The notes under the pieces: generated by a model | Told to the model about the DNA's origin: nothing | Seen by the model: the letters and a program-made list of their open reading frames with translations, nothing else | The model's database searches: none | Assembly: GCA_004562915.1 (NCBI GenBank) | Contig: SFQZ01000002.1 | Location: forward strand, 30,410 to 94,409 | Direction of reading: 5' to 3' | DNA from: a bacterium | GTDB taxonomy: Bacteria > Bacillota_A > Clostridia > Lachnospirales > Lachnospiraceae | DNA length: 64,000 nucleotides | Translations under genes and position numbers: made by a program | In this document: piece after piece, positions 16,801-25,106 of the stretch | Layout of the letters: every line of letters starts with the position of its first letter | How positions within the stretch are numbered: position 1 is the stretch's first letter

Positions 16801-16924
16801 TGAGGAAACTGAATTGGGACAGTATGAGTGGATCAAGCTTTATGGGGCAATCTTTCAGTGCGAGGATGAGACAACGAAATTGTTTGATCAGGCGGTAGCT
16901 GCTTTTGAAAAAGAGGATAACTGA
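13802..16924 (+). CDS. secreted multidomain corrinoid-regulated protein with C-terminal SBP-like half
   Basis: 1040 residues. Signal peptide at 1-30 (LSLFLALTLVLSPLSSAGVFA), then a very acidic low-complexity stretch to ~140. Four beta-rich modules follow: A ~147-253 and B ~281-400 (shared pattern FK..SYSKLYFGS / FNKLYFGS and GGWTFTFT), C ~419-547 (YDYLYMGTKEEA, then TPIKVASRSAK), D ~613-717 (DGVYTPDSFSWSGGTGRV, FTIPVALN), joined by Pro-rich linkers. Residues ~743-1040 resemble the N-terminal part of the next gene product (LTYESE..LEYAQYFKIYNYQDG against LTFESE..LTYAECFHVYYYHDG; MENGD; DRSS; EWIKLYGA), with an acidic insert. No sorting motif or C-terminal membrane segment. Position behind a cobalamin riboswitch suggests corrinoid capture outside the cell, a role inferred rather than known. 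Confidence 0.8.
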   Translation: MRKKMKPFLSLFLALTLVLSPLSSAGVFAAETEAYSDAVDTSEAIVANDEAETLPTPTVEENEENKASEEKKEEDNQVSSDLENEEEDGYTPPENEGNEADSSEELTETDVDTVDSSQMTTDEMSLASIPVLLSDDDVENAGNNAANIHVLKEDGTEYAMFKIVDSAAVLQGDQIAITITTNNTSYSKLYFGSPSDIEKSPVWSGTQNQNGGWTFTFTIDASKGGTNVPVALYAANKGTWSSTVLTMTIPDMGYVAPEPGESDPDAPGEEENLDPDPFDSEITSLEVVKDSDGAAFTMFKVTEYSLLNDGENLTITLSTTSKSFNKLYFGSIEDNPKTPVITGTPYNETGWTFTFTLPASMKNTRIPVLLGYVDESKGTDGWYVNSTGAYSLYLAIPDVEVSGPTPEPTPSPEPTPGTSLEDGIYNVPMVETGELMFRVVNCQLTSKNGELVAQIALSGTGYDYLYMGTKEEAYVAEPSEWIPYTVKNVLNNETGEIESKYVYEIPVSNLDTPIKVASRSAKYVSQGKGEDAWINRTITISSEGIQKTGDLPTEPENPNPTPTDPTPIIPPVIDPGNNGETTKPSGNDGKADEESKYESDLSGSTSAVDSSTGLPDGVYTPDSFSWSGGTGRVKISCNKITVKNGQAYATIVFSSSSYAYVKANGRTYYGTVSGGSTSFTIPVALNKNNKILGMTTKMTAAHEIEYNIYVYLAAAAKANGTGNGTNSDVVIGAGQSNNDKLDEEAPQIIGLTYESETKLEYAQYFKIYNYQDGITLIEIDMTSDTALDPDKSEADDKNDVEDEEKTENTEEADNSIETEEDTTELTETDEEKVAELYMGNVVKYLIVPEGTEIPVGLEKEVIIVDLPVDKTYVASEEALDTMDELELLDTIRALGFEKDDCSNEEVSKAMENGDISFAGTFDEIDYKALLRAQCNLSILPSELLPREEKDTEEQEMTKKEDTEDTEEQELSVEEQTDRLQEIAEHHAMLWIPMLVDRSSDEETELGQYEWIKLYGAIFQCEDETTKLFDQAVAAFEKEDN

Positions 16925-18201
16925 TGAATAAAAAGATGAATAAAGGAATTTGTCTGCTGCTTGCTGCGACTATGCTGACAGTCGGAATCGCAGGATGCGG
17001 ATCCGTGGCTTCTGATATGGAAGAAGACAAGAATCTGGTATCAGAAGATACCGATGTTGCAGAGGATGCTCCGGAAAATACAGAGGAAACATCAGAGGAT
17101 ACAGAAAATACAGATAAAGAGGAAGATACGGAGCTACAGAGCTCCGTATCGGATGCTCCGGACATTGAGGGGCTGACTTTTGAGTCGGAGATGTCTCTTA
17201 CTTACGCAGAATGCTTCCATGTGTATTATTATCATGATGGATATAAACTATTGGATGTACCGGAGAGCGGAAGCTATCTGATCGTACCGGAGGGAAAAGA
17301 GGCTCCGGAAGGGCTGGATGAAAATGTGAAAGTATTACAGCAGCCATTGGAGAATATTTACCTTGCCGCAACTTCGGCAATGGCATTATTTGATGCGATT
17401 GACGGGCTTGGAAGTATTCGATTTTCGGGAACACAGGCAAATGGCTGGTATATTGATCATGCTGTGAAAGCGATGGAAAATGGAGATCTTATTTATGCCG
17501 GAAAATACAGTGAGCCGGATTATGAGCTTCTGATCGATGAAGGATGTGATTTGGCTATTGAATCTACGATGATTCTTCATACACCGAAAGTACAGGAAAT
17601 GATTGAGATGCTGGATATTCCGGTTTTTATGGATCGTTCCAGTTATGAAACACATCCGCTTGGCAGAACAGAGTGGATCAAAGCCTATGGCGCAATGCTA
17701 AATAAAGAGACGGAAGCAGAGACGTTCTTTGAGAATCAGACACAGATTATTGAGGAATTGAAAGATTTTGAAAATACGGGCAAGACGGTGGCAATTTTTT
17801 ATATGAATACCAATGGTGTTGCGGTAGTGCGAAAACCGTCAGATTATATGGCGAAAATGGTCGAGATTGCCGGCGCCAAATATGCTTTTTCTGATGTGAT
17901 AGATGATTCTACAGGCACAACCATGGATATGACGATGGAAGAGTTTTATAGTGCTGCGGTAGATGCGGATTACCTGATCTACAATGCCAGCATCGACAGC
18001 AGTGTTACCAACATGGATGCTTTATTGGCAAAGAGTGATCTGTTTACTGATTTTAAAGCAATCAAAGATGGGAATGTATGGACCACGGGGAAATCGCTCT
18101 ATCAGGCTACTGATATTGTCGGACAATTAATTCGCGATGTCAATTTGATGATTACCGATGGCGATGAATCGGAAATGACATTTTTGACCCGGTTACAATA
18201 A
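16924..18201 (+). CDS. ABC transporter substrate-binding lipoprotein (corrinoid type)
   Basis: 425-residue lipoprotein: signal peptide with lipobox VGIAGC (Cys ~23), an acidic linker (~30-80), then a class III (BtuF/FepB-like) two-lobe binding domain with the helical hinge typical of metal-chelate and B12 binders. C-lobe markers include VAIFYMNTNGVAVVRKPSDY, EIAGAKYAFSDV and WTTGKSLYQATDIVGQLIRDV. The ATG overlaps the stop of the preceding gene by one base (TGATG), so translation is probably coupled. Together with the permease and ATPase that follow, and the cobalamin riboswitch, it is most likely a BtuF equivalent; heme or siderophore binding cannot be excluded from sequence alone. Confidence 0.85.
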   Translation: MNKKMNKGICLLLAATMLTVGIAGCGSVASDMEEDKNLVSEDTDVAEDAPENTEETSEDTENTDKEEDTELQSSVSDAPDIEGLTFESEMSLTYAECFHVYYYHDGYKLLDVPESGSYLIVPEGKEAPEGLDENVKVLQQPLENIYLAATSAMALFDAIDGLGSIRFSGTQANGWYIDHAVKAMENGDLIYAGKYSEPDYELLIDEGCDLAIESTMILHTPKVQEMIEMLDIPVFMDRSSYETHPLGRTEWIKAYGAMLNKETEAETFFENQTQIIEELKDFENTGKTVAIFYMNTNGVAVVRKPSDYMAKMVEIAGAKYAFSDVIDDSTGTTMDMTMEEFYSAAVDADYLIYNASIDSSVTNMDALLAKSDLFTDFKAIKDGNVWTTGKSLYQATDIVGQLIRDVNLMITDGDESEMTFLTRLQ

Positions 18202-18264
18202 TTGTCAGGATACAGCGACATCACAGCGGAGACATAATATGGATGAATCAAAGAGGATGAGTAT

Positions 18265-19329
18265 ATGCAAAAAAAACAGAAGAATGTAACTGATGTTTCA
18301 GACTTTCACAGAGAAAACTTCATACGGCATTCCCGGTATATTCTGGTATTTACGATTTTGATCGTGGCTTTTTTTGTGGTAACTGTGTTGAATATTAATA
18401 CGGGAAATGTGAAAATTTCTGTGCCGGATATTTTGAAAATTATATTTACCGGTCAGGGAGATACGAATTCCTATAACATTATATGGAAAATTCGGCTTCC
18501 AAGGATTCTTATGGCAGCGATACTGGGCGGAGGACTTTCTCTGTCCGGTTTTCTCCTGCAGACATTTTTTGAAAATCCCATTGCCGGTCCTTTTATTCTG
18601 GGTATTTCCTCCGGTGCCAAGATGATGGTAGCGCTGACTATGATTTATTTTCTGGAACGTTTTCAGGCAGTATCTTCTTACACACTGATTATTGCTGCTT
18701 TCATCGGGTCGCTTCTCTCCATTGGGTTTATTTTAATTTTTTCCAGAAGAATTAACCATATGGCGACATTGCTGGTGGCAGGTATCATGATTGGTTATAT
18801 TTGTTCTGCAATCACCGATTTTATAGTAACTTTTGCAGAGGATTCCGATATTGTCAATCTGCACGGATGGTCTCAGGGAAGCTTTTCCGGTATGAGTTGG
18901 AGCAATGTGTATGTGGCGGCAATTGTAATTGGGATTACGGTATGTTCGACTTTTTTGCTCTCAAAACCAATTGGTGCCTATCAATTGGGGGAATCCTATG
19001 CTCAGAGTATGGGAGTCAATGTGAAGGCATTCCGCGTAGCACTCATCCTTCTGTCCAGTGTGCTCTCTGCTTCTGTGACAGCATTTGCGGGTCCTATTTC
19101 TTTCGTGGGAATTGCTGTGCCGTTCCTTGTCAAACATGCTTTGAATACTTCACGACCGCTGGTGGTTATTCCGGGAACTTTCCTCGGAGGTGCGGTTTTT
19201 TGTATGGTCTGTGATCTGATCGCACGTATGGCTTTTGCACCGTTGGAACTGAATATCAGCACGGTTACTTCCATATTTGGCGCACCGATTGTTATTTTTA
19301 TGATGCTGACAAGAAAGAGAGGCAGATAA
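18265..19329 (+). CDS. FecCD/BtuC-family permease
   Basis: 354-residue inner-membrane permease of the FecCD family with about ten membrane segments. Family stretches are IIWKIRLPRILMAAILGGGLSLSG (~70), NPIAGPFILGISSGA (~105), LLVAGIMIGYICSAI (~170) and the conserved ITAFAGPISFVGIAVPFLVKH region (~265; here TAFAGPISFVGIAVPF). It forms the translocation channel for the adjacent binding protein and ATPase. Substrate is inferred as corrinoid from the riboswitch. Start ATG 18265 follows AAGAGGATGAGT. Confidence 0.93.
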   Translation: MQKKQKNVTDVSDFHRENFIRHSRYILVFTILIVAFFVVTVLNINTGNVKISVPDILKIIFTGQGDTNSYNIIWKIRLPRILMAAILGGGLSLSGFLLQTFFENPIAGPFILGISSGAKMMVALTMIYFLERFQAVSSYTLIIAAFIGSLLSIGFILIFSRRINHMATLLVAGIMIGYICSAITDFIVTFAEDSDIVNLHGWSQGSFSGMSWSNVYVAAIVIGITVCSTFLLSKPIGAYQLGESYAQSMGVNVKAFRVALILLSSVLSASVTAFAGPISFVGIAVPFLVKHALNTSRPLVVIPGTFLGGAVFCMVCDLIARMAFAPLELNISTVTSIFGAPIVIFMMLTRKRGR

Positions 19330-19332
19330 ATC

Positions 19333-20412
19333 ATGGCGGATTATTATTTGGATTTAAAAGATTTGTCTGTTGGATATCAAGGCAAAGCATTAATTCACGA
19401 TATTAACATCGGAATCAATAAAGGCGAAATTGTAACGCTGATCGGACCCAACGGAGCCGGCAAATCTACGATTCTGAAAAGTATTACCAGACAGCTGGCT
19501 CTCGTCGGTGGTTATGTGTATTTTGATAGCTGCAGTATCCACAACATGTCTTACAAGAGGCTTTCTACCCGTATGGCAGTTGTTTTGACACAGCGTATGC
19601 AGCCGGAATTAATGACTTGCCATGATGTGGTGGCTACAGGACGATATCCTTATACCGGTCGCCTGGGTATTCTATCCAGAGATGATGAAGATAAAGTGGA
19701 AGCGGCTTTGGCAGCTGTTCATGCGAGTGAACTGGGAGGACGGGATTTCAATGCCATCAGTGATGGACAGCGGCAGAGAGTATTGCTGGCTCGTGCCATC
19801 TGCCAGGAACCGGATATCATCGTTCTTGATGAACCTACTTCCTTTTTGGATGTGAGGCATAAGCTGGAATTGTTGTCAATTCTGCGAAGTATGGCGAAAG
19901 AAAAAGACATCACGGTTGTTATGTCCCTTCATGAAATAGATCTGGCACAGAAAATATCGGATAAAATCATATGTGTCAAGGGGGATACGATTTCTCACTA
20001 CGGAAAACCGGAAGAAATATTTGAAGAAGATATTATCCGTGAGCTGTATGACATTGATAATGGATTTTTTGATCCGTGTTTTGGAAGTATTGAGCTGCCA
20101 AGACCGGAGGGAAAGCCGAAAGTCTTTGTTTTGTCTTCCTGTGGTACAGGAATTCCGATTTACAGACAGCTGCAGAAAGAGAAGATACCGTTTGCTGCCG
20201 GAATTCTCTATACGAATGATATCGACTATCAGCTGGCACGTTTATTGGCGTCTGAAGTGATTACCGAAGAACCGTTTATGCCGATTTCAGATCATGCCAT
20301 ACAGCGTGCTCTTGATGTCATGGGACGATGTGAGCGGGTGATCAATGCCGGCGTGACATTGGGGGAATGTAATAATAAGATGAAAAAATTGATAGAAGCT
20401 GCCGGATTATGA
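19333..20412 (+). CDS. ABC transporter ATPase with C-terminal extension
   Basis: 359-residue ATPase. Walker A GPNGAGKST (~36), Q-loop VLTQRM (~80), signature ISDGQRQR (~143, a variant of LSGGQ), Walker B IIVLDEP (~162), switch His in SLHEID (~197). The ATPase core ends near 245; a further ~100 residues (KVFVLSSCGTGIPIYRQLQ...ERVINAGVTLGECNNKMKKL) form a separate domain also found on cobalamin/siderophore-type ATPases in clostridia, of no defined function known to me. It starts 3 bp after the permease and ends the operon. Confidence 0.92.
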   Translation: MADYYLDLKDLSVGYQGKALIHDINIGINKGEIVTLIGPNGAGKSTILKSITRQLALVGGYVYFDSCSIHNMSYKRLSTRMAVVLTQRMQPELMTCHDVVATGRYPYTGRLGILSRDDEDKVEAALAAVHASELGGRDFNAISDGQRQRVLLARAICQEPDIIVLDEPTSFLDVRHKLELLSILRSMAKEKDITVVMSLHEIDLAQKISDKIICVKGDTISHYGKPEEIFEEDIIRELYDIDNGFFDPCFGSIELPRPEGKPKVFVLSSCGTGIPIYRQLQKEKIPFAAGILYTNDIDYQLARLLASEVITEEPFMPISDHAIQRALDVMGRCERVINAGVTLGECNNKMKKLIEAAGL

Positions 20413-20475
20413 AACGGCGGCTCTATTTATTTTACAGGAAAGTTCTTTCTTAATACATTCTTGAGGCAGATAACC

Positions 20476-20504
20476 TTGTTGCCTGTCTGTAAATCTGATA
20501 AAAT
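20476..20504 (+). promoter_or_regulatory. promoter of the nucleoside salvage operon
   Basis: -35 TTGTTG (20476-20481), 17-bp spacer, -10 TAAAAT (20499-20504), 43 bp ahead of the pdp start. Confidence 0.55.
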
Positions 20505-20547
20505 CTAATATAAGGATGCGATAATTAGGAAATGGAGGCTGACCGAT

Positions 20548-21873
20548 ATGAGAATGTATGATTTGATTATGAAAAAGAGAAATGGCGGTGCCTTGACAGA
20601 CGAGGAAATCCATTATCTGATTCAGGAGTATGTAAATGGGCAGATACCGGACTATCAGATGTCCGCTTTTTTGATGGCAGTGTATTTTCAGGGAATGACA
20701 GAGGAAGAGACAGCAGCTATGACGCTGGAAGTGGCACATTCAGGAGAAATGGTGGACTTGTCCGCAATCGATGGCATTAAAGTAGATAAGCATTCAACAG
20801 GCGGTGTGGGAGACAAGACGACCCTGATTGTGGGTCCGATCGTGGCAGCCTGTGGCGTAAAAGTGGCAAAAATGTCCGGAAGAGGTCTGGGGCATACTGG
20901 CGGAACCGTGGATAAGCTGGAATCTATACCGGGATTTAAAACTACGCTTACAAGGGAAGAATTTTTTTCTGTGGTCAATAAAACGGGTATCAGTGTCATC
21001 GGTCAGTCCGGCAATCTGACTCCTGCTGATAAAAAGTTATACGCACTCAGAGATGTGACGGCTACTGTGGACAGTATCCCATTGATTGCAGTGTCTATTA
21101 TGGGAAAGAAGCTGGCGGCAGGAAGTGACTGTATTACACTGGATGTAAAAACAGGCAGTGGTGCTTTTATGAAGACTGTAGAAGATTCTATAGCGCTGGC
21201 GAAGGAAATGGTGGCAATCGGAGAAAATGCAGGTAAAAGGACAGTTGCCCTGATCACCAATATGGATCTTCCGCTGGGGAATAATATCGGAAATAGCCTG
21301 GAAGTGATAGAAGCCGTGGAAACACTGCACGGACACGGACCGGAAGATCTGACGGAAGTGTGTATCCAGCTGGCAGCCAATATGTTGTATCTGGCAGGAA
21401 AAGGGGAGCTGGATACCTGTCGGAAAATGGTGTGTGAAGTGCTGAATAATGGAGAAGCTCTGAAGCGTTTGACTGCAATGGTAGAGGCACAGGGCGGTGA
21501 AAGCAAAGTGATACTGGATACCGAATGTTTTAAAAAGGCACCCTATGCATATGAGATAAAGGCGGAAAAAGCAGGATATATAACTCATATGGATACGGAA
21601 AGCTGTGGAATTGCTTCTTCTATGCTGGGTGCAGGAAGAGAGACGAAAGACAGTACAATCGACTATTCTGCAGGAATTATTTTGAAGAAAAAAGTCGGAG
21701 ACTACGTGGAAAAAGGTCAGGTTCTGGGTGTGATGTACGCTTCCGATGAAAAACTGTTTCCGGCGGCTGAGAAACGGTATAAGGAAGCGGTGGCTATACA
21801 GGAAGAAAAACCGGAGAAGCAGCCGCTGATTTATGCGCGGGTAACAAAAACCGGAGTGGAGTATTTGGGATAA
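20548..21873 (+). CDS. pdp: pyrimidine-nucleoside phosphorylase
   Basis: 441-residue enzyme of the thymidine/pyrimidine nucleoside phosphorylase family, which splits uridine or thymidine to base and (deoxy)ribose-1-phosphate. Seen: MRMYDLIMKKRNGGALTDEEI at the N-terminus, the phosphate site KHSTGGVGDKTTL (~85), KMSGRGLGHTGGTVDKLESI (~110) and the C-terminal alpha/beta domain with GAGRETKDSTIDYSAGI. Start ATG 20548 with GGAGG. First gene of a salvage operon with punA, cdd and add. Confidence 0.95.
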   Translation: MRMYDLIMKKRNGGALTDEEIHYLIQEYVNGQIPDYQMSAFLMAVYFQGMTEEETAAMTLEVAHSGEMVDLSAIDGIKVDKHSTGGVGDKTTLIVGPIVAACGVKVAKMSGRGLGHTGGTVDKLESIPGFKTTLTREEFFSVVNKTGISVIGQSGNLTPADKKLYALRDVTATVDSIPLIAVSIMGKKLAAGSDCITLDVKTGSGAFMKTVEDSIALAKEMVAIGENAGKRTVALITNMDLPLGNNIGNSLEVIEAVETLHGHGPEDLTEVCIQLAANMLYLAGKGELDTCRKMVCEVLNNGEALKRLTAMVEAQGGESKVILDTECFKKAPYAYEIKAEKAGYITHMDTESCGIASSMLGAGRETKDSTIDYSAGIILKKKVGDYVEKGQVLGVMYASDEKLFPAAEKRYKEAVAIQEEKPEKQPLIYARVTKTGVEYLG

Positions 21874-21941
21874 GTCGATGACGGCACAGTGCATGATAGA
21901 AACATGAACCGGGCGAACAGATTAGAAAGGCAGGCAAAAGT

Positions 21942-22784
21942 ATGAATCAGATATATGAGAAATTAGTAAAATGCACGGAATCCGTGAAAAATAGAATAGA
22001 TTTTCAGCCGGAGGCTGCTCTGGTACTGGGTTCGGGACTGGGTGATTACGCAAAGGAAATGGATGTGAAAGAAAGCATCAGCTATTCGGAGATTGAAGGA
22101 TTTCCGGTGTCCACTGTTCCGGGACATCAGGGGCGTTTTCTTTTTGGATTTGTGAAAGAAGTTCCTGTGGTTGCCATGCAGGGAAGAGTGCATTACTATG
22201 AAGGGTATCCCATCTCGGATGTGGTCCTTCCTGTGCGTCTTATGGGACTGCTGGGAGCAAAAACGGTGATTCTTACCAATGCTGCCGGCGGTGTGAACTT
22301 TAATTTTCAGCCGGGAGATCTGATGATGATCACAGATCATATTACAACGGCGGTTCCCAGTCCGCTGATTGGTGCTAATATTGATGAACTTGGACCGAGA
22401 TTTCCCGATATGAGTGAAGTCTATAATAAAGAGCTGCGGGAGATCATTCGTCGGGCTGCAAGAAACACGGGTATCTCTCTGCAGCAGGGGGTCTATGTAC
22501 AATTGACGGGACCGGCCTATGAGACTCCCGCAGAGATACGGATGTGCAGAGCCTGGGGTGCGGATGCTGTAGGTATGAGTACTGCCTGTGAGGCGATGGC
22601 AGCCAGACATATGGGGCTGAAAGTATGCGGTATTTCCTGTATTACGAATCTGGCTTCCGGAATGTCCAATAAACCGTTGGATCATAAAGAAGTGCAGGAG
22701 ACAGCGGACAAAGTGGCAGAAGAATTTAAACGGCTGGTTACCGAGACGATTCGCCTGATTGGGCAATCAGACATCAACTTTTGA
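21942..22784 (+). CDS. punA: purine-nucleoside phosphorylase
   Basis: 280-residue trimeric-type PNP. Phosphate-binding ALVLGSGLGDYA (~26) and TVPGHQGRFLFG (~60), base-site AMQGRVHYYEGYP (~84), TNAAGGVNFNFQPGDLM (~114), and GPAYETPAEIRM..GADAVGMSTACEAMAARHMG (~190). Cleaves inosine and guanosine, complementing pdp. Start ATG 21942 follows AGAAAGGCAGG; the stop is 14 bp before cdd. Confidence 0.95.
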   Translation: MNQIYEKLVKCTESVKNRIDFQPEAALVLGSGLGDYAKEMDVKESISYSEIEGFPVSTVPGHQGRFLFGFVKEVPVVAMQGRVHYYEGYPISDVVLPVRLMGLLGAKTVILTNAAGGVNFNFQPGDLMMITDHITTAVPSPLIGANIDELGPRFPDMSEVYNKELREIIRRAARNTGISLQQGVYVQLTGPAYETPAEIRMCRAWGADAVGMSTACEAMAARHMGLKVCGISCITNLASGMSNKPLDHKEVQETADKVAEEFKRLVTETIRLIGQSDINF

Positions 22785-22798
22785 TAGAGGCGGAAATA

Positions 22799-23266
22799 AT
22801 GACAGACAAAACAAATTTTGAATTATATGAAAAAATGGATGAGAAAATCCTGCTTGCAATGGCATATCAGGCAAGAAAATATGCCTATACGCCGTATTCA
22901 CATTTTCAGGTGGGAGCCGCACTGCTTACAAAGTCCGGAAAAGTGTACACCGGATGTAATATCGAAAATGCCTCCTTTGGGGCGACAAACTGTGCAGAGC
23001 GGACAGCGTTTTTTAAAGCTGTTTCTGAAGGAGAGAAAAGTTTTTCTATGATCGCGATCGTGGGCGGAAAAGAGGGAGAGCCAAACGGAGGGCTGAGTGG
23101 TCAGCCGTGTCCTCCCTGTGGTATCTGCCGTCAGGTGATGATGGAATTTTGTAACTCCCAGGAGTTTCGGATCCTTTTGGAAGATGGAGAAGGTGGCTGG
23201 AAATCGTATACTCTGAACGAAATCCTGCCTCTCGGCTTTGGTCCGGATCATCTGGAGGAATCATAG
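22799..23266 (+). CDS. cdd: cytidine deaminase
   Basis: 155-residue homotetrameric-type cytidine deaminase. Zinc and catalytic motifs: NCAERTA (Cys and Glu, ~65) and PCPPCGICRQ (~100). It feeds uridine into the pdp step. Start ATG 22799 is favoured by AGAGGCGG 6 bp upstream; an in-frame TTG at 22781 overlaps the punA stop and has no ribosome site. Confidence 0.94.
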   Translation: MTDKTNFELYEKMDEKILLAMAYQARKYAYTPYSHFQVGAALLTKSGKVYTGCNIENASFGATNCAERTAFFKAVSEGEKSFSMIAIVGGKEGEPNGGLSGQPCPPCGICRQVMMEFCNSQEFRILLEDGEGGWKSYTLNEILPLGFGPDHLEES

Positions 23267-23301
23267 AGGCGTACTTGAAAGTGAGAGAAAAGGTGAATGG
23301 A

Positions 23302-24285
23302 ATGAATATAAACAGGGAAAAAAAGCAGAAAGTAACCATGGACTCTGTTCCCAGGATTGATCTTCACTGCCATCTGGATGGTTCCCTCAGCCAGGGGTGT
23401 ATTGAAGAACTTTTGGGAAGACCGGTAAGCAGGGAAGAGCTGCAGGTGGAACCGGATTGTCGGGATCTGGCTCAATATCTGGAAAAATTTAATCTGCCGC
23501 TTTTGTGTCTTCAGAATCCTGAAGGACTGAAACAGGCAGGTTTTGATTTTATGAAAAATGCAGCAGAGGACAGACTGAAGTATGTGGAAGTGCGGTTCGC
23601 CCCGCTTCTTTCAAGGAATAAAAGCATGGGAACGGCAAAAGTGATCGAGAGTGTTCTGGAAGGAATGGAGCAGGGAAAAAAGTCATATGGAGTAGAATAT
23701 GGAGTGATTGTCTGCGCCATGCGTCACCACAGCACAGAAGAAAATCTGGAAATGCTAAAAACTGCGAGAGAATTTCTTGGAAATGGTGTATGCGCTGCAG
23801 ATCTGGCTGGAAATGAAGCTGCTTTTCCCATGAGTCAGTTTTGTGATTTGTTCCGAGAAGTGAAGAAGATAGGCATGCCATTTACGATTCATGCGGGAGA
23901 ATGCGGAAGTGTGCAGAATATTCTGGATGCAGTAGAGTGTGGAGCAAGAAGAATCGGACATGGAATTGCTATGAGGGGACATGAGGAGACAATGAAAATA
24001 TGTCGGGAGCATCATATCGGAATCGAAATGTGTCCGATCAGCAATCTACAGACCAAGGCTGTAAAAAGCATGGCAGAATATCCTATGAGAGAATTTCTTG
24101 ATGCAGGACTTTGCGTGACCATCAATACGGACAATCGGACAGTCAGTGGTACATCGCTTGATAAAGAAATTTCTTTTGTAAAAGAAAATTATGGAATTAC
24201 CGATGAAGAGATAGCCTTAATGATGCGAAATGCTGTGGATGTGGCATTTGCATCTGATGAAGTGAAGGAAAGAATTTTATGTTAA
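23302..24285 (+). CDS. add: adenosine deaminase
   Basis: 327-residue adenosine deaminase, TIM-barrel metalloenzyme making inosine for PunA. Metal ligands in RIDLHCHLDGSL (~18), HAGECGS (~205), IGHGIAM (~225) and TINTDNRTVSGTSL (~282); the usual TDDP-type aspartates appear as TDN. Start ATG 23302 is preferred (AAAAGGTG 7 bp upstream); the frame stays open to a TTG at 23275. Confidence 0.92.
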   Translation: MNINREKKQKVTMDSVPRIDLHCHLDGSLSQGCIEELLGRPVSREELQVEPDCRDLAQYLEKFNLPLLCLQNPEGLKQAGFDFMKNAAEDRLKYVEVRFAPLLSRNKSMGTAKVIESVLEGMEQGKKSYGVEYGVIVCAMRHHSTEENLEMLKTAREFLGNGVCAADLAGNEAAFPMSQFCDLFREVKKIGMPFTIHAGECGSVQNILDAVECGARRIGHGIAMRGHEETMKICREHHIGIEMCPISNLQTKAVKSMAEYPMREFLDAGLCVTINTDNRTVSGTSLDKEISFVKENYGITDEEIALMMRNAVDVAFASDEVKERILC

Positions 24286-25106
24286 CAAGAGAAATTCCAT
24301 TTTTTGATATTTCCCGGATTTGTGATTCCGGACAGTGCTTTCGGATGCAGGAAATCAGAAAACATGTATTTCAGATCATTGCCCGGGATCGGTATCTTGA
24401 GATAGAACAGCAGGGACAAATATGTACCTTTTCTTGTTCAGAACGGGAGCTGCAGGAGTTCTGGGAAGAATACTTTGACCTGGAAACGGATTATGGGACA
24501 TACATTGCGAGTATCAATCCAAGAGATCTTTATCTGACACACGCAGCACAGTTGGGATCCGGGATTCGGATCTTGAAGCAGGACCTGTGGGAAATGATTG
24601 TTTCATTTTTAATTTCCCAGCAGAATAATATCGTCCGAATCCGTCGGTGTATAAACAATATCTGCGAACAGTACGGAGAGGAAAAACGGACACCGGACGG
24701 GCGGGTATATTATGCCTTTCCCAAGCCGGAGGCATTGGCAGGCCTGGAGGAAGATGCGCTGAAAGCGTGTAATCTGGGGTATCGCAGCAAGTATGTGGTT
24801 CGGGCAGCCGGAAGTGTGGTATCAGGTGAGGTGAATCTGGAACAGATTCAGAAGATGACCTATAAAAACGCAAAACAGGAACTGTTGAAATTATATGGAG
24901 TGGGAGAAAAAGTAGCGGATTGTATCTGCCTGTTTGCTCTTCACAAGCTGGAAGCATTTCCTGTAGATACCCATATCCGTCAGGCACTTGACAAACATTA
25001 TCGGCGGGGATTTCCCATGCGCAGATATAAAGGATATCAGGGCGTGCTGCAACAATACATTTTTTATTACGAACTGAAAGGCGATCAGAAGAAGACTATG
25101 ACATGA
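24279..25106 (+). CDS. 8-oxoguanine DNA glycosylase/AP lyase (OGG1 type)
   Basis: 275 residues: an N-terminal OGG_N-like domain (DSGQCFRMQEI) and an HhH-GPD domain with LLKLYGVGEKVADCICLFALHK, catalytic Lys211 and Asp230 in FPVDTHIRQ. It removes 8-oxoguanine from DNA by base excision. Bacterial OGG1-type enzymes are uncommon outside clostridia and relatives. The start overlaps the add stop by 7 bp and the next gene overlaps its stop by 4 bp, so it is part of the salvage operon. Confidence 0.9.
   Translation: MLTREIPFFDISRICDSGQCFRMQEIRKHVFQIIARDRYLEIEQQGQICTFSCSERELQEFWEEYFDLETDYGTYIASINPRDLYLTHAAQLGSGIRILKQDLWEMIVSFLISQQNNIVRIRRCINNICEQYGEEKRTPDGRVYYAFPKPEALAGLEEDALKACNLGYRSKYVVRAAGSVVSGEVNLEQIQKMTYKNAKQELLKLYGVGEKVADCICLFALHKLEAFPVDTHIRQALDKHYRRGFPMRRYKGYQGVLQQYIFYYELKGDQKKTMT

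Noticed and set aside
13802..16924. Cell-wall sorting signal on the 1040-residue protein
   Set aside because: The C-terminus (AFEKEDN) has no LPxTG-like motif, hydrophobic segment or basic tail.
22781..22798. Earlier TTG start for cdd
   Set aside because: It overlaps the punA stop and has no Shine-Dalgarno sequence, whereas ATG 22799 has one at good spacing.
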